The position numbers were made by a program, and so were the translations under genes. The notes beneath the pieces were generated by a model. That model worked only from the letters and a program-made list of their open reading frames with translations, ran no database searches and had not been told where the DNA came from. From Rhodoblastus sp963704565 (GTDB taxonomy: Bacteria > Pseudomonadota > Alphaproteobacteria > Rhizobiales > Beijerinckiaceae), in the NCBI GenBank assembly GCA_963704565.1, contig OY969917.1, forward strand, positions 1,922,001 to 1,986,000: a DNA stretch of 64,000 nt, read 5' to 3'. Shown here piece by piece: positions 17,203 to 25,246 of the stretch; position 1 is the first letter of the stretch, and every line of letters begins with the position of its first letter.

Positions 17203-18815
17203 CGACAGACGTCCTTCACCCTTCCGCCCCCGGCGCGGCGCCCGCCTACCACGGCTGGCGGCGCTGGCTGTTCACCACCAGCCACAAGGACATCGGCACG
17301 CTCTATCTGACCTTCAGCCTGATCATGTTCTTCGCCGGCGGAATCCTGGCCGAACTGATCCGCGCCCAGCTGATCCAGCCGGGCATGCGGCTGGTCGAAC
17401 CCGAAACCTTCAATTCCCTGGTCAGCATACACGGGCTGACCATGATCTTCCTCGCCATCATGCCGGCGCTGGTGGGGCTCGCCAATTGGCAGATCCCGCT
17501 GATGATCGGCGCGCCGGACATGGCGCTGCCGCGGGTGAACAACTGGAGTTTCTGGCTGCTTCCCTTCGCCGCCATCCTGCTGTGGGCCGGCTTCCTGACG
17601 CCGGGCGGCGCGCCTGCCGCCGGCTGGACCTTTTACGCCCCCCTGTCCACGACCTACGGGCCGCCGTCGGTGGATTTCATGATCTTCGCCATCCACCTGA
17701 TGGGCATATCGTCGGTGATGGGGGCGCTCAACATCATCGTCACCATCACCAATATGCGCGCGCCGTCGATGCGGATGATGGACATGCCCCTGTTCGTATG
17801 GTCGTGGCTGATCACCGCGTTCTTGCTGCTGCTGGCCATGCCGATCCTGGCCGGGGTGGTGACCATGGTCCTCGCCGACCGGCATTTCGGCACCAGCTTT
17901 TTCAACGCCGCCGGCGGCGGCGATCCGGTGCTGTTCCAGCACCTGTTCTGGTTCTTCGGCCACCCCGAGGTCTATATCATGATCCTGCCGGTGTTCGGGG
18001 TGATCTCGGAAATCCTGCCGACCTTCAGCCGCAAGCCGCTGTATGGCCGCACCTCGATGATCTACGCCATTGCGGCGATCGCCTTGCTGTCGGTCGTGGT
18101 CTGGGCGCATCACATGTTCGCGGTCGGCCTGCCGGTGACGGCGCAATTGTTCTTCATGTATTCGACCATGCTGATCTCGGTGCCCACCGGCGTCAAAGTG
18201 TTCAACTGGACGGCGACCATGTGGCGGGGATCGCTGACCTTCGAGACGCCGATGCTGTTCGCGCTCGGCTTCCTGGCCCTGTTCACCATCGGCGGCCTGT
18301 CGGGCCTGATGCTGGCCGACGTGCCGGCCGACTACCAATATACGCGCAGCTATTTCGTCGTCGCCCACCTGCATTATGTGCTGGTGACCGGATCGCTGTT
18401 CGGGATCATCGCCGCCATTTATTACTGGCTGCCCAAATGGACCGGCCATCTCGTCGACGAGCGGATCGGGCGCTGGCATTTCTGGCTGTCGTTCGTGTCG
18501 GCCAATCTCCTGTTCTTCCCGATGCATTTCGCCGGCCTGGCGGGAATGCCGCGCCGGGTGGCCGATTACGCGCCGCAATTCGCGGCGTTCAATCTCGCCT
18601 CCTCGATTGGCGCCTTCATTTTCGGGGCCTCCCAGCTCCTGTTGGTCTGGGCGGTGATCAAGGCCATCCGTGGCGGCGAGCCGGCCGGAGACCGCCCGTG
18701 GGACGGCGCGCGCGGGTTGGAATGGACCCTGCCTTCGCCGCCGCCCGCCCACACATTCGCCACGCCGCCGTCGCCGGAGGTCGTGCTTGCCGAAGGACCG
18801 CATGGCTATGAATGA
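17199..18815 (+). CDS. ctaD: Cytochrome c oxidase subunit I
   Basis: Catalytic, proton-pumping subunit with heme a and the heme a3-CuB centre. The 538-residue protein has twelve predicted helices and class A1 signatures: D-channel region GAPDMALPRVNNWSFW, the D-channel glutamate and CuB histidine in FGHPEVYIMILP, CuB pair WAHHMFAVG, K-channel lysine in PTGVKVFNWT, and heme ligands in VAHLHYVLV. ATG 17199 overlaps the subunit II stop. C-terminal tail is proline-rich (PSPPPAHTFATPPSP). Confidence 0.96.
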   Translation: MTTDVLHPSAPGAAPAYHGWRRWLFTTSHKDIGTLYLTFSLIMFFAGGILAELIRAQLIQPGMRLVEPETFNSLVSIHGLTMIFLAIMPALVGLANWQIPLMIGAPDMALPRVNNWSFWLLPFAAILLWAGFLTPGGAPAAGWTFYAPLSTTYGPPSVDFMIFAIHLMGISSVMGALNIIVTITNMRAPSMRMMDMPLFVWSWLITAFLLLLAMPILAGVVTMVLADRHFGTSFFNAAGGGDPVLFQHLFWFFGHPEVYIMILPVFGVISEILPTFSRKPLYGRTSMIYAIAAIALLSVVVWAHHMFAVGLPVTAQLFFMYSTMLISVPTGVKVFNWTATMWRGSLTFETPMLFALGFLALFTIGGLSGLMLADVPADYQYTRSYFVVAHLHYVLVTGSLFGIIAAIYYWLPKWTGHLVDERIGRWHFWLSFVSANLLFFPMHFAGLAGMPRRVADYAPQFAAFNLASSIGAFIFGASQLLLVWAVIKAIRGGEPAGDRPWDGARGLEWTLPSPPPAHTFATPPSPEVVLAEGPHGYE

Positions 18816-19677
18816 AGCTCACGCCAACGGCTATTACGTCGCTCCGCCCAGCCCCTGGCCGCCCCTGGCGGCGGCGGGCGCCTTCCTTCTGCTCGGCGGC
18901 TTCGCCCTGTGGCTGCATGGGTACGGCCCGCTGGTTTCCGCCATTGGGGCGGCGGTCGTGGTGTTCGTGGCTTTCCGCTGGTTCGGGGCGGTGATCGGCG
19001 AAAACCGCGCCGGCGTCTATAACGCCGCCTCCGGCCGCTCGTTCCGCTATGGCATGATGTGGTTCATCTTTTCCGAAGTGATGTTCTTCAGCGCCTTTTT
19101 CGGGGCGTTGTTCTATCTCCACTTCCTGGCCGCGCCCTGGCTCGGCGGCGAGGGGGCCAAGGGCGCGGCGCATCTCCTGTGGCCGAATTTCGTGTTCAAA
19201 TGGCCATTGCTGGTTCCGCCGAACCCTTCCGCTTTCACCGTGCCCAAGGCGGCGATGGGGCCGCTCGGCATTCCCACCATCAACACCGCCGTGCTGATGT
19301 CGAGCGGCGTCACCGTCATCCTCGCCCATAGGGCGCTCCTGGCCGGGCGCCGCCGCGCCCTGGCCGGCTGGCTGGCCGTGACCATCGCGCTCGGATTGGC
19401 TTTCGTCGCGCTTCAGGCGCATGAATATCGCTACGCCTATCTCGACCTCGACCTGACCCTTCATTCGGGGGTCTATGGCTCGACCTTCTTCCTGCTCACC
19501 GGATTTCACGGCCTGCACGTCATTCTCGGCGCCACGGTCCTGACGGTGATCCTGGCGCGCGTGCTGCGCGGCGATTTCAGCCCCGACGACCATTTCGCCT
19601 TCAAGGCGGCGTCCTGGTACTGGCATTTCGTCGATGCGGTGTGGGTGGGGCTCTATCTGTTGGTTTATTGGTGGTAG
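18802..19677 (+). CDS. ctaE: Cytochrome c oxidase subunit III
   Basis: Seven-helix accessory subunit that stabilises oxidase and proton uptake. 291 residues with FGAVIGENRAGVYN, the conserved MMWFIFSEVMFFSAFFGALF, LQAHEYRYAY, FFLLTGFHGLHVILG and the terminal WYWHFVDAVWVGLYLLVYWW. ATG 18802 overlaps the end of subunit I by 14 bases and has GAAGGA upstream; a second in-frame ATG lies two codons on. No subunit IV gene follows. Confidence 0.95.
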   Translation: MAMNEAHANGYYVAPPSPWPPLAAAGAFLLLGGFALWLHGYGPLVSAIGAAVVVFVAFRWFGAVIGENRAGVYNAASGRSFRYGMMWFIFSEVMFFSAFFGALFYLHFLAAPWLGGEGAKGAAHLLWPNFVFKWPLLVPPNPSAFTVPKAAMGPLGIPTINTAVLMSSGVTVILAHRALLAGRRRALAGWLAVTIALGLAFVALQAHEYRYAYLDLDLTLHSGVYGSTFFLLTGFHGLHVILGATVLTVILARVLRGDFSPDDHFAFKAASWYWHFVDAVWVGLYLLVYWW

Positions 19678-19685
19678 GAGGGGCC

Positions 19686-20588
19686 ATGCCGCCGGACGCC
19701 GCCTTCCATCGCGGTCTGCTGATTTTCACCGCTGTTCTGGCGTTCTGCGTCGTGGCGATCGGCGCCTGGGTGCGGCTCAACGCCGCCGGCCTCGGCTGTC
19801 CCGACTGGCCGGCGTGCTATGGCCATCTATCGGCGGGCGGCGCGGCGGGCGACGCCGCCCGCATCGACGCTCTCTACCCGTCGCAGCCGGTGATTCCGGC
19901 CAAGGCGGCGCTGGAAATGCTCCATCGCTATCTCGCCGGGACGCTGGGCCTGGTGGTGGCGGCCTCGGCCTTTTTCGTGTGGTGGCGCGGCCGGCGGACG
20001 ATGGCGGCGATCCTGGTCCTGCTGGTGGTTTTTCAGGCCCTGCTCGGCATGTGGACGGTGACGCGCCGCCTCGCGCCCTTGGCGGTCACGGGCCACCTGC
20101 TCGGCGGGATGAGCCTGCTGGCGCTTTTATGGTGGCTGGCGCTCGACGCCGGCGCCGCCGCGTCGCGCTGGCCCCGGCATCGCCTGTTTCCCTGGGCGGC
20201 GGCCGGACTGGCGCTGCTGTTCGCGCAGATCGCGCTGGGCGCCTGGACCTCCTCCCATCACGCGGGTCTCGCCTGCCTCGGCTTCCCGGCCTGCGACGGA
20301 AGCTGGCTGCCGGACCTGAGCTTTGGGCCGGTGGCGATCCAGTGGAGCCACCGCCTCGGCGCATTGACCCTGCTGATCGTCCTCGGGGGACTGGCCTTGA
20401 TGAGTAAAGGGGCGTCGCGGGCCGCTCTGGCGGTCGGCCTGCTGCTGCTGCTTCAGATCGCGCTGGGCGCGGCCAATGTGCTGAGCGGGCTGACGCCGGA
20501 AATCAGCGTCGCCCATACCGCCGGCGCCGCCTTGCTGCTGCTGGCGCTGGTGACCTTGGTCCACAGGTTGAACGGAGCATCGCCATGA
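19686..20588 (+). CDS. ctaA: Heme A synthase
   Basis: Oxidises the C8 methyl of heme O to make heme A for the oxidase encoded just upstream. The 300-residue membrane protein has eight predicted helices. Conserved histidines occur in EMLHRYLAG, VTGHLLGGMS, QWSHRLGAL and SVAHTAGAA, and cysteine pairs in GLGCPDWPACYG and LACLGFPACDGSW. ATG 19686 is preferred because GGAGGGG precedes it. It overlaps ctaB by four bases (ATGA). Confidence 0.93.
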   Translation: MPPDAAFHRGLLIFTAVLAFCVVAIGAWVRLNAAGLGCPDWPACYGHLSAGGAAGDAARIDALYPSQPVIPAKAALEMLHRYLAGTLGLVVAASAFFVWWRGRRTMAAILVLLVVFQALLGMWTVTRRLAPLAVTGHLLGGMSLLALLWWLALDAGAAASRWPRHRLFPWAAAGLALLFAQIALGAWTSSHHAGLACLGFPACDGSWLPDLSFGPVAIQWSHRLGALTLLIVLGGLALMSKGASRAALAVGLLLLLQIALGAANVLSGLTPEISVAHTAGAALLLLALVTLVHRLNGASP

Positions 20589-21493
20589 CCGAACGCATCC
20601 TAGCTTTCGCGCCAGCCGCCGCCAGGGTCGCGCCATGGCGGGCCTATCTGCGGCTGTGCAAGCCGAAAGTGGTCGCCTTGCTGGTGTTCACCGCCCAGGT
20701 CGCGATGCTGCTCGCCGCGCCTCCAGGCGCGCCGCCGGCGGCGACCATCCTCGCCGCCAGTCTGGGGCTGACGCTCGCCGCCGCCTCGGCCGCCGCCTTC
20801 AACCATGTCGCCGACCGGGAGATCGACGCCCTGATGCGGCGCACCCGCGCCCGGCCGCTGCCGAGCGGGATCCTCACCTGGCGGCAGGCGACTGCTTTCG
20901 CCTGCCTCATCGGCGCAGCCGGAATCGCGATATTGTGGTTTCTGGTCAATCCGCTGACCGCGCTGCTCTGCCTGGTCGGGATGATCGGCTATGCCGTGGT
21001 CTATACCCGCTGGCTGAAATGGATCGGGCCGCAGAATATCGTGCTGGGCGGCGCGGCCGGCGCGGTGCCGGCTCTGGTCGGCTGGAGCGCCGTCGCCGGC
21101 CGGATCGATGCGCCGGCCCTGGCCCTGTTCCTGATCGTCCTGGTGTGGACCCCGCCCCATTTCTGGTCGCTGGCGATCGCGCGGCGCGACGAATACGCCG
21201 CCGCCAAGGCGCCCATGCTGCCGACGGTGCGCGGCGTCGCCTGCGCCAAGCGCTACATATTGGGCTATACGCTGGCGCTGTTTCCGGTCAGCCTGCTGCC
21301 GGGGGCGGCGGGAATCGCCGGCCCGCTCTATCTCGCCGGCGCGGTCCTGCTGTCCGGCTCGTTCGTTTTCCGGGCGGCGCGCTTACGGCGCTCCGCCCAG
21401 GATCGCGACGCCATGGCCCTGTTCCGCTACTCGATCACTTACCTCAGCGCCTTGTTCGCCCTGCTGCTGCTCGACCATTATTTAGGGCTCTGA
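20585..21493 (+). CDS. ctaB: Protoheme IX farnesyltransferase (heme O synthase)
   Basis: UbiA-family prenyltransferase that adds farnesyl to heme B. 302 residues with the Asp-rich first motif NHVADREIDALMRRTRARPL, the second motif YAAAKAPMLPTVRG, and about nine membrane helices; RPLPSG is also diagnostic. It ends the plus-strand oxidase operon. Its last 12 bases overlap the convergent SCO gene, so the two operons meet tail to tail. Confidence 0.95.
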   Translation: MTERILAFAPAAARVAPWRAYLRLCKPKVVALLVFTAQVAMLLAAPPGAPPAATILAASLGLTLAAASAAAFNHVADREIDALMRRTRARPLPSGILTWRQATAFACLIGAAGIAILWFLVNPLTALLCLVGMIGYAVVYTRWLKWIGPQNIVLGGAAGAVPALVGWSAVAGRIDAPALALFLIVLVWTPPHFWSLAIARRDEYAAAKAPMLPTVRGVACAKRYILGYTLALFPVSLLPGAAGIAGPLYLAGAVLLSGSFVFRAARLRRSAQDRDAMALFRYSITYLSALFALLLLDHYLGL

Positions 21494-22069
21494 CAGCAGA
21501 CTGCCTAGATCAGCGGCAATGTCGGAGGCGCCCTCCTTGCGGTCGAACAGCAGGCGGACCCGCCCCTGCCGGTCGAAGGCGAAAACGGCTGAGCTGTGGT
21601 TGACGTCGTAATCGCCGGCGGCGTCCGGCTTTTCGCAACTATAGGCGACGCGATAACGCTTGCTCAGCGTCTGCAACTGGTCCTGGGCTCCGGTCAGCCC
21701 CACCATTTCGGGAGAAAACTGGGCGACGTAGCCTTTCAGCACCTTTGGCGTGTCCCGCTTCGGATCGACGGAGACGAACAGCACGCGGACGCCGTCGGCC
21801 TTGTCGCCGAGCCGCTGCAACGCCAGGGCCAGCATGGCCAAGGTCTCCGGGCAGATGTCCTTGCAATGGGTGAAACCGAAATAGAGCAGCTTCACCTTGC
21901 CGGAATAATCGGCGGCGCTCACCGACCGAGCGTTATCGTCGACGAGGGTGAAGGCGAGGTCAGGCATCAGACCGGAAATATCATGCGCCCGCCATGCGCC
22001 CGCCCGGACGCCGCCGGCTGCGGCGACGCACAAGGCGGCGATCATCCCGAACAGGCCAGTTCGCCGCAT
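21482..22069 (-). CDS. SCO1/SenC copper chaperone
   Basis: Periplasmic thioredoxin-fold protein that helps assemble CuA of subunit II. 195 residues: N-terminal signal or anchor (GMIAALCVAAAGGVRAG), copper site CKDICPETL (CxxxC) after LLYFGFTH, SVDPKRDTP, and the conserved histidine in YDVNHSSAVFAFD. ATG 22069 is preceded by GGGAGAAG. It is the second gene of a pair with CtaG, overlapping it by 28 bases. Confidence 0.93.
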   Translation of the reverse strand: MRRTGLFGMIAALCVAAAGGVRAGAWRAHDISGLMPDLAFTLVDDNARSVSAADYSGKVKLLYFGFTHCKDICPETLAMLALALQRLGDKADGVRVLFVSVDPKRDTPKVLKGYVAQFSPEMVGLTGAQDQLQTLSKRYRVAYSCEKPDAAGDYDVNHSSAVFAFDRQGRVRLLFDRKEGASDIAADLGSLLSEP

Positions 22070-22893
22070 GTCGCTTCTCCCTGAACGTTGGCGGCCTCCT
22101 CCCGCGCCCAGCGGCGCAGCAGGACCAGAAAGCCGACGACGCACATCATCGCCGGCGGAATCCAGGTGATCAGCCCGCCAAGCTGCTGATCCGTGAGCGG
22201 GTCGATCGGCCACACCCGGCCGCAAGCCTCGTAAACCGAGAAAAGGTCGTGACGGCTCAAGGCGATGTGGGCGCCGATTGGAATCTGGGCCAGCATCACC
22301 AGCGCCAGCAACAGAAAACGCCCGGCGTAATAGCGATTGGCGTTCGTCCCTTCCGGCCGGGGGCCGAGCGCCATCCACCAGAACAGCAGCCCGTCGATGG
22401 CCATGCCCCAGTTCATCGCGTCGTAAAGCGGCACGTTCAGCATGGCGATGAAATGCAGCGACGGAATCAGCCAGAAATAGATCAGGCCGACGAACAGGAC
22501 TCCCGCGACCGCCGGCTGCTGCACGGCGCGATAGAGCGCCCGCAGCGCCGGGCTGCGGACGAGCGGCGCGACGATCCAGCGACGCACAGTCTCCGGCGCG
22601 CCCGCCAGAAGCGTCGCGCCCGGCGCCGCCAGGACGATCAGGAAGGGTCCAAGGTGATGGAGCGCCAGATGCTGCAGCCGGTGCAGGAAGAACATGTGCT
22701 GGGCGTAATAGTCGCAACGGGTCTGCAAGGCGGCGTAGATCAGCGCCAGGCCCAGCCAGAAACCCGTCGAGCGCGCCGCGCCGACGCCCGCTCCCCGCGC
22801 CTGTCCGCGCAAAAAAGCCAGCGCCGTGAGACCGCAGACCGCGATCACCGTCGGCGACGGCTCGTAAGGGAGGAGAAAGGCGAGGAACGGCAT
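22042..22893 (-). CDS. CtaG-type cytochrome c oxidase assembly factor (caa3 family)
   Basis: A 283-residue polytopic membrane protein of the Bacillus-type CtaG/caa3_CtaG family, distinct from Cox11. It has about seven hydrophobic helices and histidine-rich stretches that may bind copper: YAQHMFFLHRLQHLALHHL near residue 65, SLHFIAMLN and HIALSRHDLF. Together with the SCO protein downstream it probably delivers copper to the adjacent oxidase. Start 22893 is chosen because AGAGG lies upstream and homology begins at MPFLAFLLPYEPSP. Confidence 0.85.
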   Translation of the reverse strand: MPFLAFLLPYEPSPTVIAVCGLTALAFLRGQARGAGVGAARSTGFWLGLALIYAALQTRCDYYAQHMFFLHRLQHLALHHLGPFLIVLAAPGATLLAGAPETVRRWIVAPLVRSPALRALYRAVQQPAVAGVLFVGLIYFWLIPSLHFIAMLNVPLYDAMNWGMAIDGLLFWWMALGPRPEGTNANRYYAGRFLLLALVMLAQIPIGAHIALSRHDLFSVYEACGRVWPIDPLTDQQLGGLITWIPPAMMCVVGFLVLLRRWAREEAANVQGEATCGELACSG

Positions 22894-23074
22894 GCGGGCC
22901 TCTTTTCGCGACGACTCAACGCCCGAGACCGCCCGAGGGTTGCGGCCTGCCGCCAGGCTTTTCGAAAAACCGGGACCGCCCGGCCCGATTTGGGAACATC
23001 TCGGGCCGCGCCGCGTTGAATCGATACGCCCCGCCCGCGCGCAAAAATTTCGCGCCAAAAGGGGAGGACGACCC

Positions 23075-23320
23075 ATGACGCCCAAGGAATTCACCGAACG
23101 CTGCGAAGCCGCCTGCGCCGGCCTGGCGCTGCTTTTCGGCCAGGCGCCCGATGAGCTGTTCGAACGTGGACTCGAAAATTTCGCGGCCAATCTCCGCGAC
23201 GGTCTGGCCGAACGCCTGGAAGAGGACATGGCCGCCGAAAGGATCGCCGAAATTGTCGAGGCCATGACCGCCGACAGCCGATTGCGCCGCCGGGAAATCA
23301 GGGCGTTCGGCTTGCACTGA
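23075..23320 (+). CDS. Small hypothetical protein (81 aa)
   Basis: Not recognised. A clean ORF with a very good ribosome binding site (GGGGAGGA, 23061-23068) before ATG 23075. The product is acidic and helical (ERCEAACAGLALLF, EDMAAERIAEIVEAM) with a basic end (RLRRREIRAF). No membrane segment or known motif is seen. It lies between the divergent CtaG gene and convergent pheA. Confidence 0.55.
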   Translation: MTPKEFTERCEAACAGLALLFGQAPDELFERGLENFAANLRDGLAERLEEDMAAERIAEIVEAMTADSRLRRREIRAFGLH

Positions 23321-23431
23321 GGCGATGAAAGACGCGCCTGGTTTCGAAGCTGATTTAGTCCTTCGGCCGAAGTCCGCGCTGCGCCCGCCGGAGCCTTCGC
23401 TCCTCAGCGCCCGAACCGTGGATTTTCACCG

Positions 23432-24286
23432 TCAGCCCCGTTCCCCGCCAAACTGCTCGCGGAACGGATGCGCCGGATAGGCGCCGAGAATCCGCACCTC
23501 TTCCGAGAAGAACCGCAATTCCTCCAGCGCCAGAGCCAGATTGCGGTCTTGGGGATGGCCCTCGACATCGACCAGGAACTGGGTCGCGGCGAATTCGCCG
23601 TTGACCATATAGCTTTCCAGCTTGGTCATGTTGACGCCATTGGTGGCGAAGCCGCCCAGCGCCTTGTAGAGCGCCGAGGGCACGTTGCGGACGCGGAAGA
23701 CGAAAGTGGTGAGCATCGGCCCGTCGCCACGTGGCTCGTCGCGCGGCTCGCGCGAAAGAATCACGAAGCGCGTGGTGTTGTGGTCCTCGTCCTCGACGAA
23801 GCGGGCGAGCACGTCGAGGCCGTAGATTTCGGCGGCGAGAAGGGGCGCGAGCGAGGCGCGGGTCTTGTCGCCCCATTCCGCCACCTCGCGCGCCGAGCCC
23901 GCGGTGTCGCCGGTGGCGACCGCTTTCAGGTTATATTTCCGGATGATCTTGCGGCATTGACCCAAAGCGTGGACATGGCTGTACACGCTGCGCAGATCCT
24001 CGATCTTCGCGCCCTTGACGCCGAGCAGATGGAAATGGATCGGCAGGAAATATTCGCCGATGATGTGAAGGCCGGAATCGGGCAGGAAATGATGGATGTC
24101 GGCGACCCGGCCGGCGAGCGAATTCTCGATCGGGATCATGCCAAGCTGCGCCCGCCCTTCCGAGATCGCGGCGAAAGCCTCCTCGAAACTGGCGCAGGGC
24201 AAAGTGTCCCAGCCCGGATAGACATCGGAACAGGCGATATGGGAATTGGCCCCCGGCTCGCCCTGATAGGCTATGATCTTGTTCAT
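23432..24286 (-). CDS. pheA: Prephenate dehydratase
   Basis: Phenylalanine biosynthesis: prephenate to phenylpyruvate. 284 residues, monofunctional (no chorismate mutase domain). The catalytic domain has AYQGEPGANSHIA, the conserved PIENSLAGRV and the catalytic TRF in DHNTTRFVILSR. A C-terminal ACT domain from about residue 190 (FVFRVRNVPSALYKALGGFA, NMTKLESYM) provides feedback control by phenylalanine. Its start overlaps the stop of kdsB by four bases (ATGA), so both are read as one unit. Confidence 0.95.
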   Translation of the reverse strand: MNKIIAYQGEPGANSHIACSDVYPGWDTLPCASFEEAFAAISEGRAQLGMIPIENSLAGRVADIHHFLPDSGLHIIGEYFLPIHFHLLGVKGAKIEDLRSVYSHVHALGQCRKIIRKYNLKAVATGDTAGSAREVAEWGDKTRASLAPLLAAEIYGLDVLARFVEDEDHNTTRFVILSREPRDEPRGDGPMLTTFVFRVRNVPSALYKALGGFATNGVNMTKLESYMVNGEFAATQFLVDVEGHPQDRNLALALEELRFFSEEVRILGAYPAHPFREQFGGERG

Positions 24287-25023
24287 GTCCGACTCTTCAG
24301 GATGGCTCTCGCCCGCTCCAGATCCTCTGGCGTATCGACGCCGAGCGGCGCGGCCTCGACGATTTCCACGTCGATCCTCATGCCGGCTTCGAGCGCCCGC
24401 AACTGCTCCAGTTTTTCCCGCTTTTCCAGCGCCGAGGGCGGCAAAGCGACGAAACGCTCCAGCGCCGCGCGGCGAAAAGCGTAGAGCCCGATATGGTGGA
24501 ACAGGTCGCCCTCGCCACAGGGCGCGGCAGCGCGGGTGAAATAGAGCGCGCGCAGCCGCGTCGGCCCGATCGGCGCGCCCACCGCCTTGACCACATTGGG
24601 ATTGTCCCGCTCCTCCGCGCGGACGATCCGCGCCGCGAGCGTCGCGATATCGACCGCCGGATCGGCGAGCGGCGCGAGCGAGGCCCGCATGCTGGATGGC
24701 TCGATGGTCGGCAGGTCGCCCTGGAGATTGACGATCACGTTAAAACGGCGTTCGGGGTCGAAGATTTTCAAGGCGGCGGCGATTTGGTCGGAACCCGAGG
24801 GCAGGCCGGGGTCGGTGATGACCGCCTCGCCGCCGGCGGCGCGTACGGCCTCGGCGATTTCCGGCCCGTCCGCCGCGACCAGCACCGGCCCGATCCCCGC
24901 CTCCAAAGCCCGGCGCCAGACCTGAACGATCATCGGCGCGCCGCAAATCTCGGCGAGCGGCTTGTCGGGCAGGCGCGTCGAGGCGAGACGGGCGGGAATG
25001 ACGATGAGGACTTGCTGGGACAT
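24283..25023 (-). CDS. kdsB: 3-deoxy-manno-octulosonate cytidylyltransferase
   Basis: Activates Kdo as CMP-Kdo for lipid A-core assembly. 246 residues: nucleotide-binding IPARLASTRLPDKPLAEICG at the N-terminus, VAADGPEIAEAV, SGSDQIAAAL, VNLQGDLPTIEP, HHIGLYAFRRAAL and EQLRALEAGMRIDV, all typical. ATG 25023 is preferred over the longer frame because homology begins at MSQQVLIVIPARL. First gene of kdsB-pheA. Confidence 0.95.
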   Translation of the reverse strand: MSQQVLIVIPARLASTRLPDKPLAEICGAPMIVQVWRRALEAGIGPVLVAADGPEIAEAVRAAGGEAVITDPGLPSGSDQIAAALKIFDPERRFNVIVNLQGDLPTIEPSSMRASLAPLADPAVDIATLAARIVRAEERDNPNVVKAVGAPIGPTRLRALYFTRAAAPCGEGDLFHHIGLYAFRRAALERFVALPPSALEKREKLEQLRALEAGMRIDVEIVEAAPLGVDTPEDLERARAILKSRT

Positions 25024-25120
25024 GGAGCCGGTCGCCGGGCGAAAACGTCGCTTTTCCGTGGTTTCGCCGCTTATACGTCTTGTCCCGCGCAAGGCAAGGC
25101 GTTTATCCGGCGCCTCGTCA

Positions 25121-25246
25121 TACGGTTTCCGCAAGATTGCTTCGCAATCCGCGGAAACGCCATGGCGCCAAAATCCTCTGTGTCGCGGGTGGATTTTCGC
25201 GCCAGCGGAATACGAATTCCGAATGATTCATTCGGAATTCGTATCA
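25121..25246. repeat. Three-hairpin intergenic repeat, copy A
   Basis: About 126 bp forming three consecutive hairpins: (1) GTTTCCGC..GATTGC-TTC-GCAATCCGCGGAAAC; (2) GGCGC.AAAATCC paired with GGATTTT.GCGCC; (3) a perfect 35-bp palindrome at 25211-25245, arms ATACGAATTCCGAATGA and its complement. It aligns without gaps over its first 105 bases to 52661 at roughly 80% identity. It touches the stop codon of the beta-CASP hydrolase gene. Confidence 0.85.
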
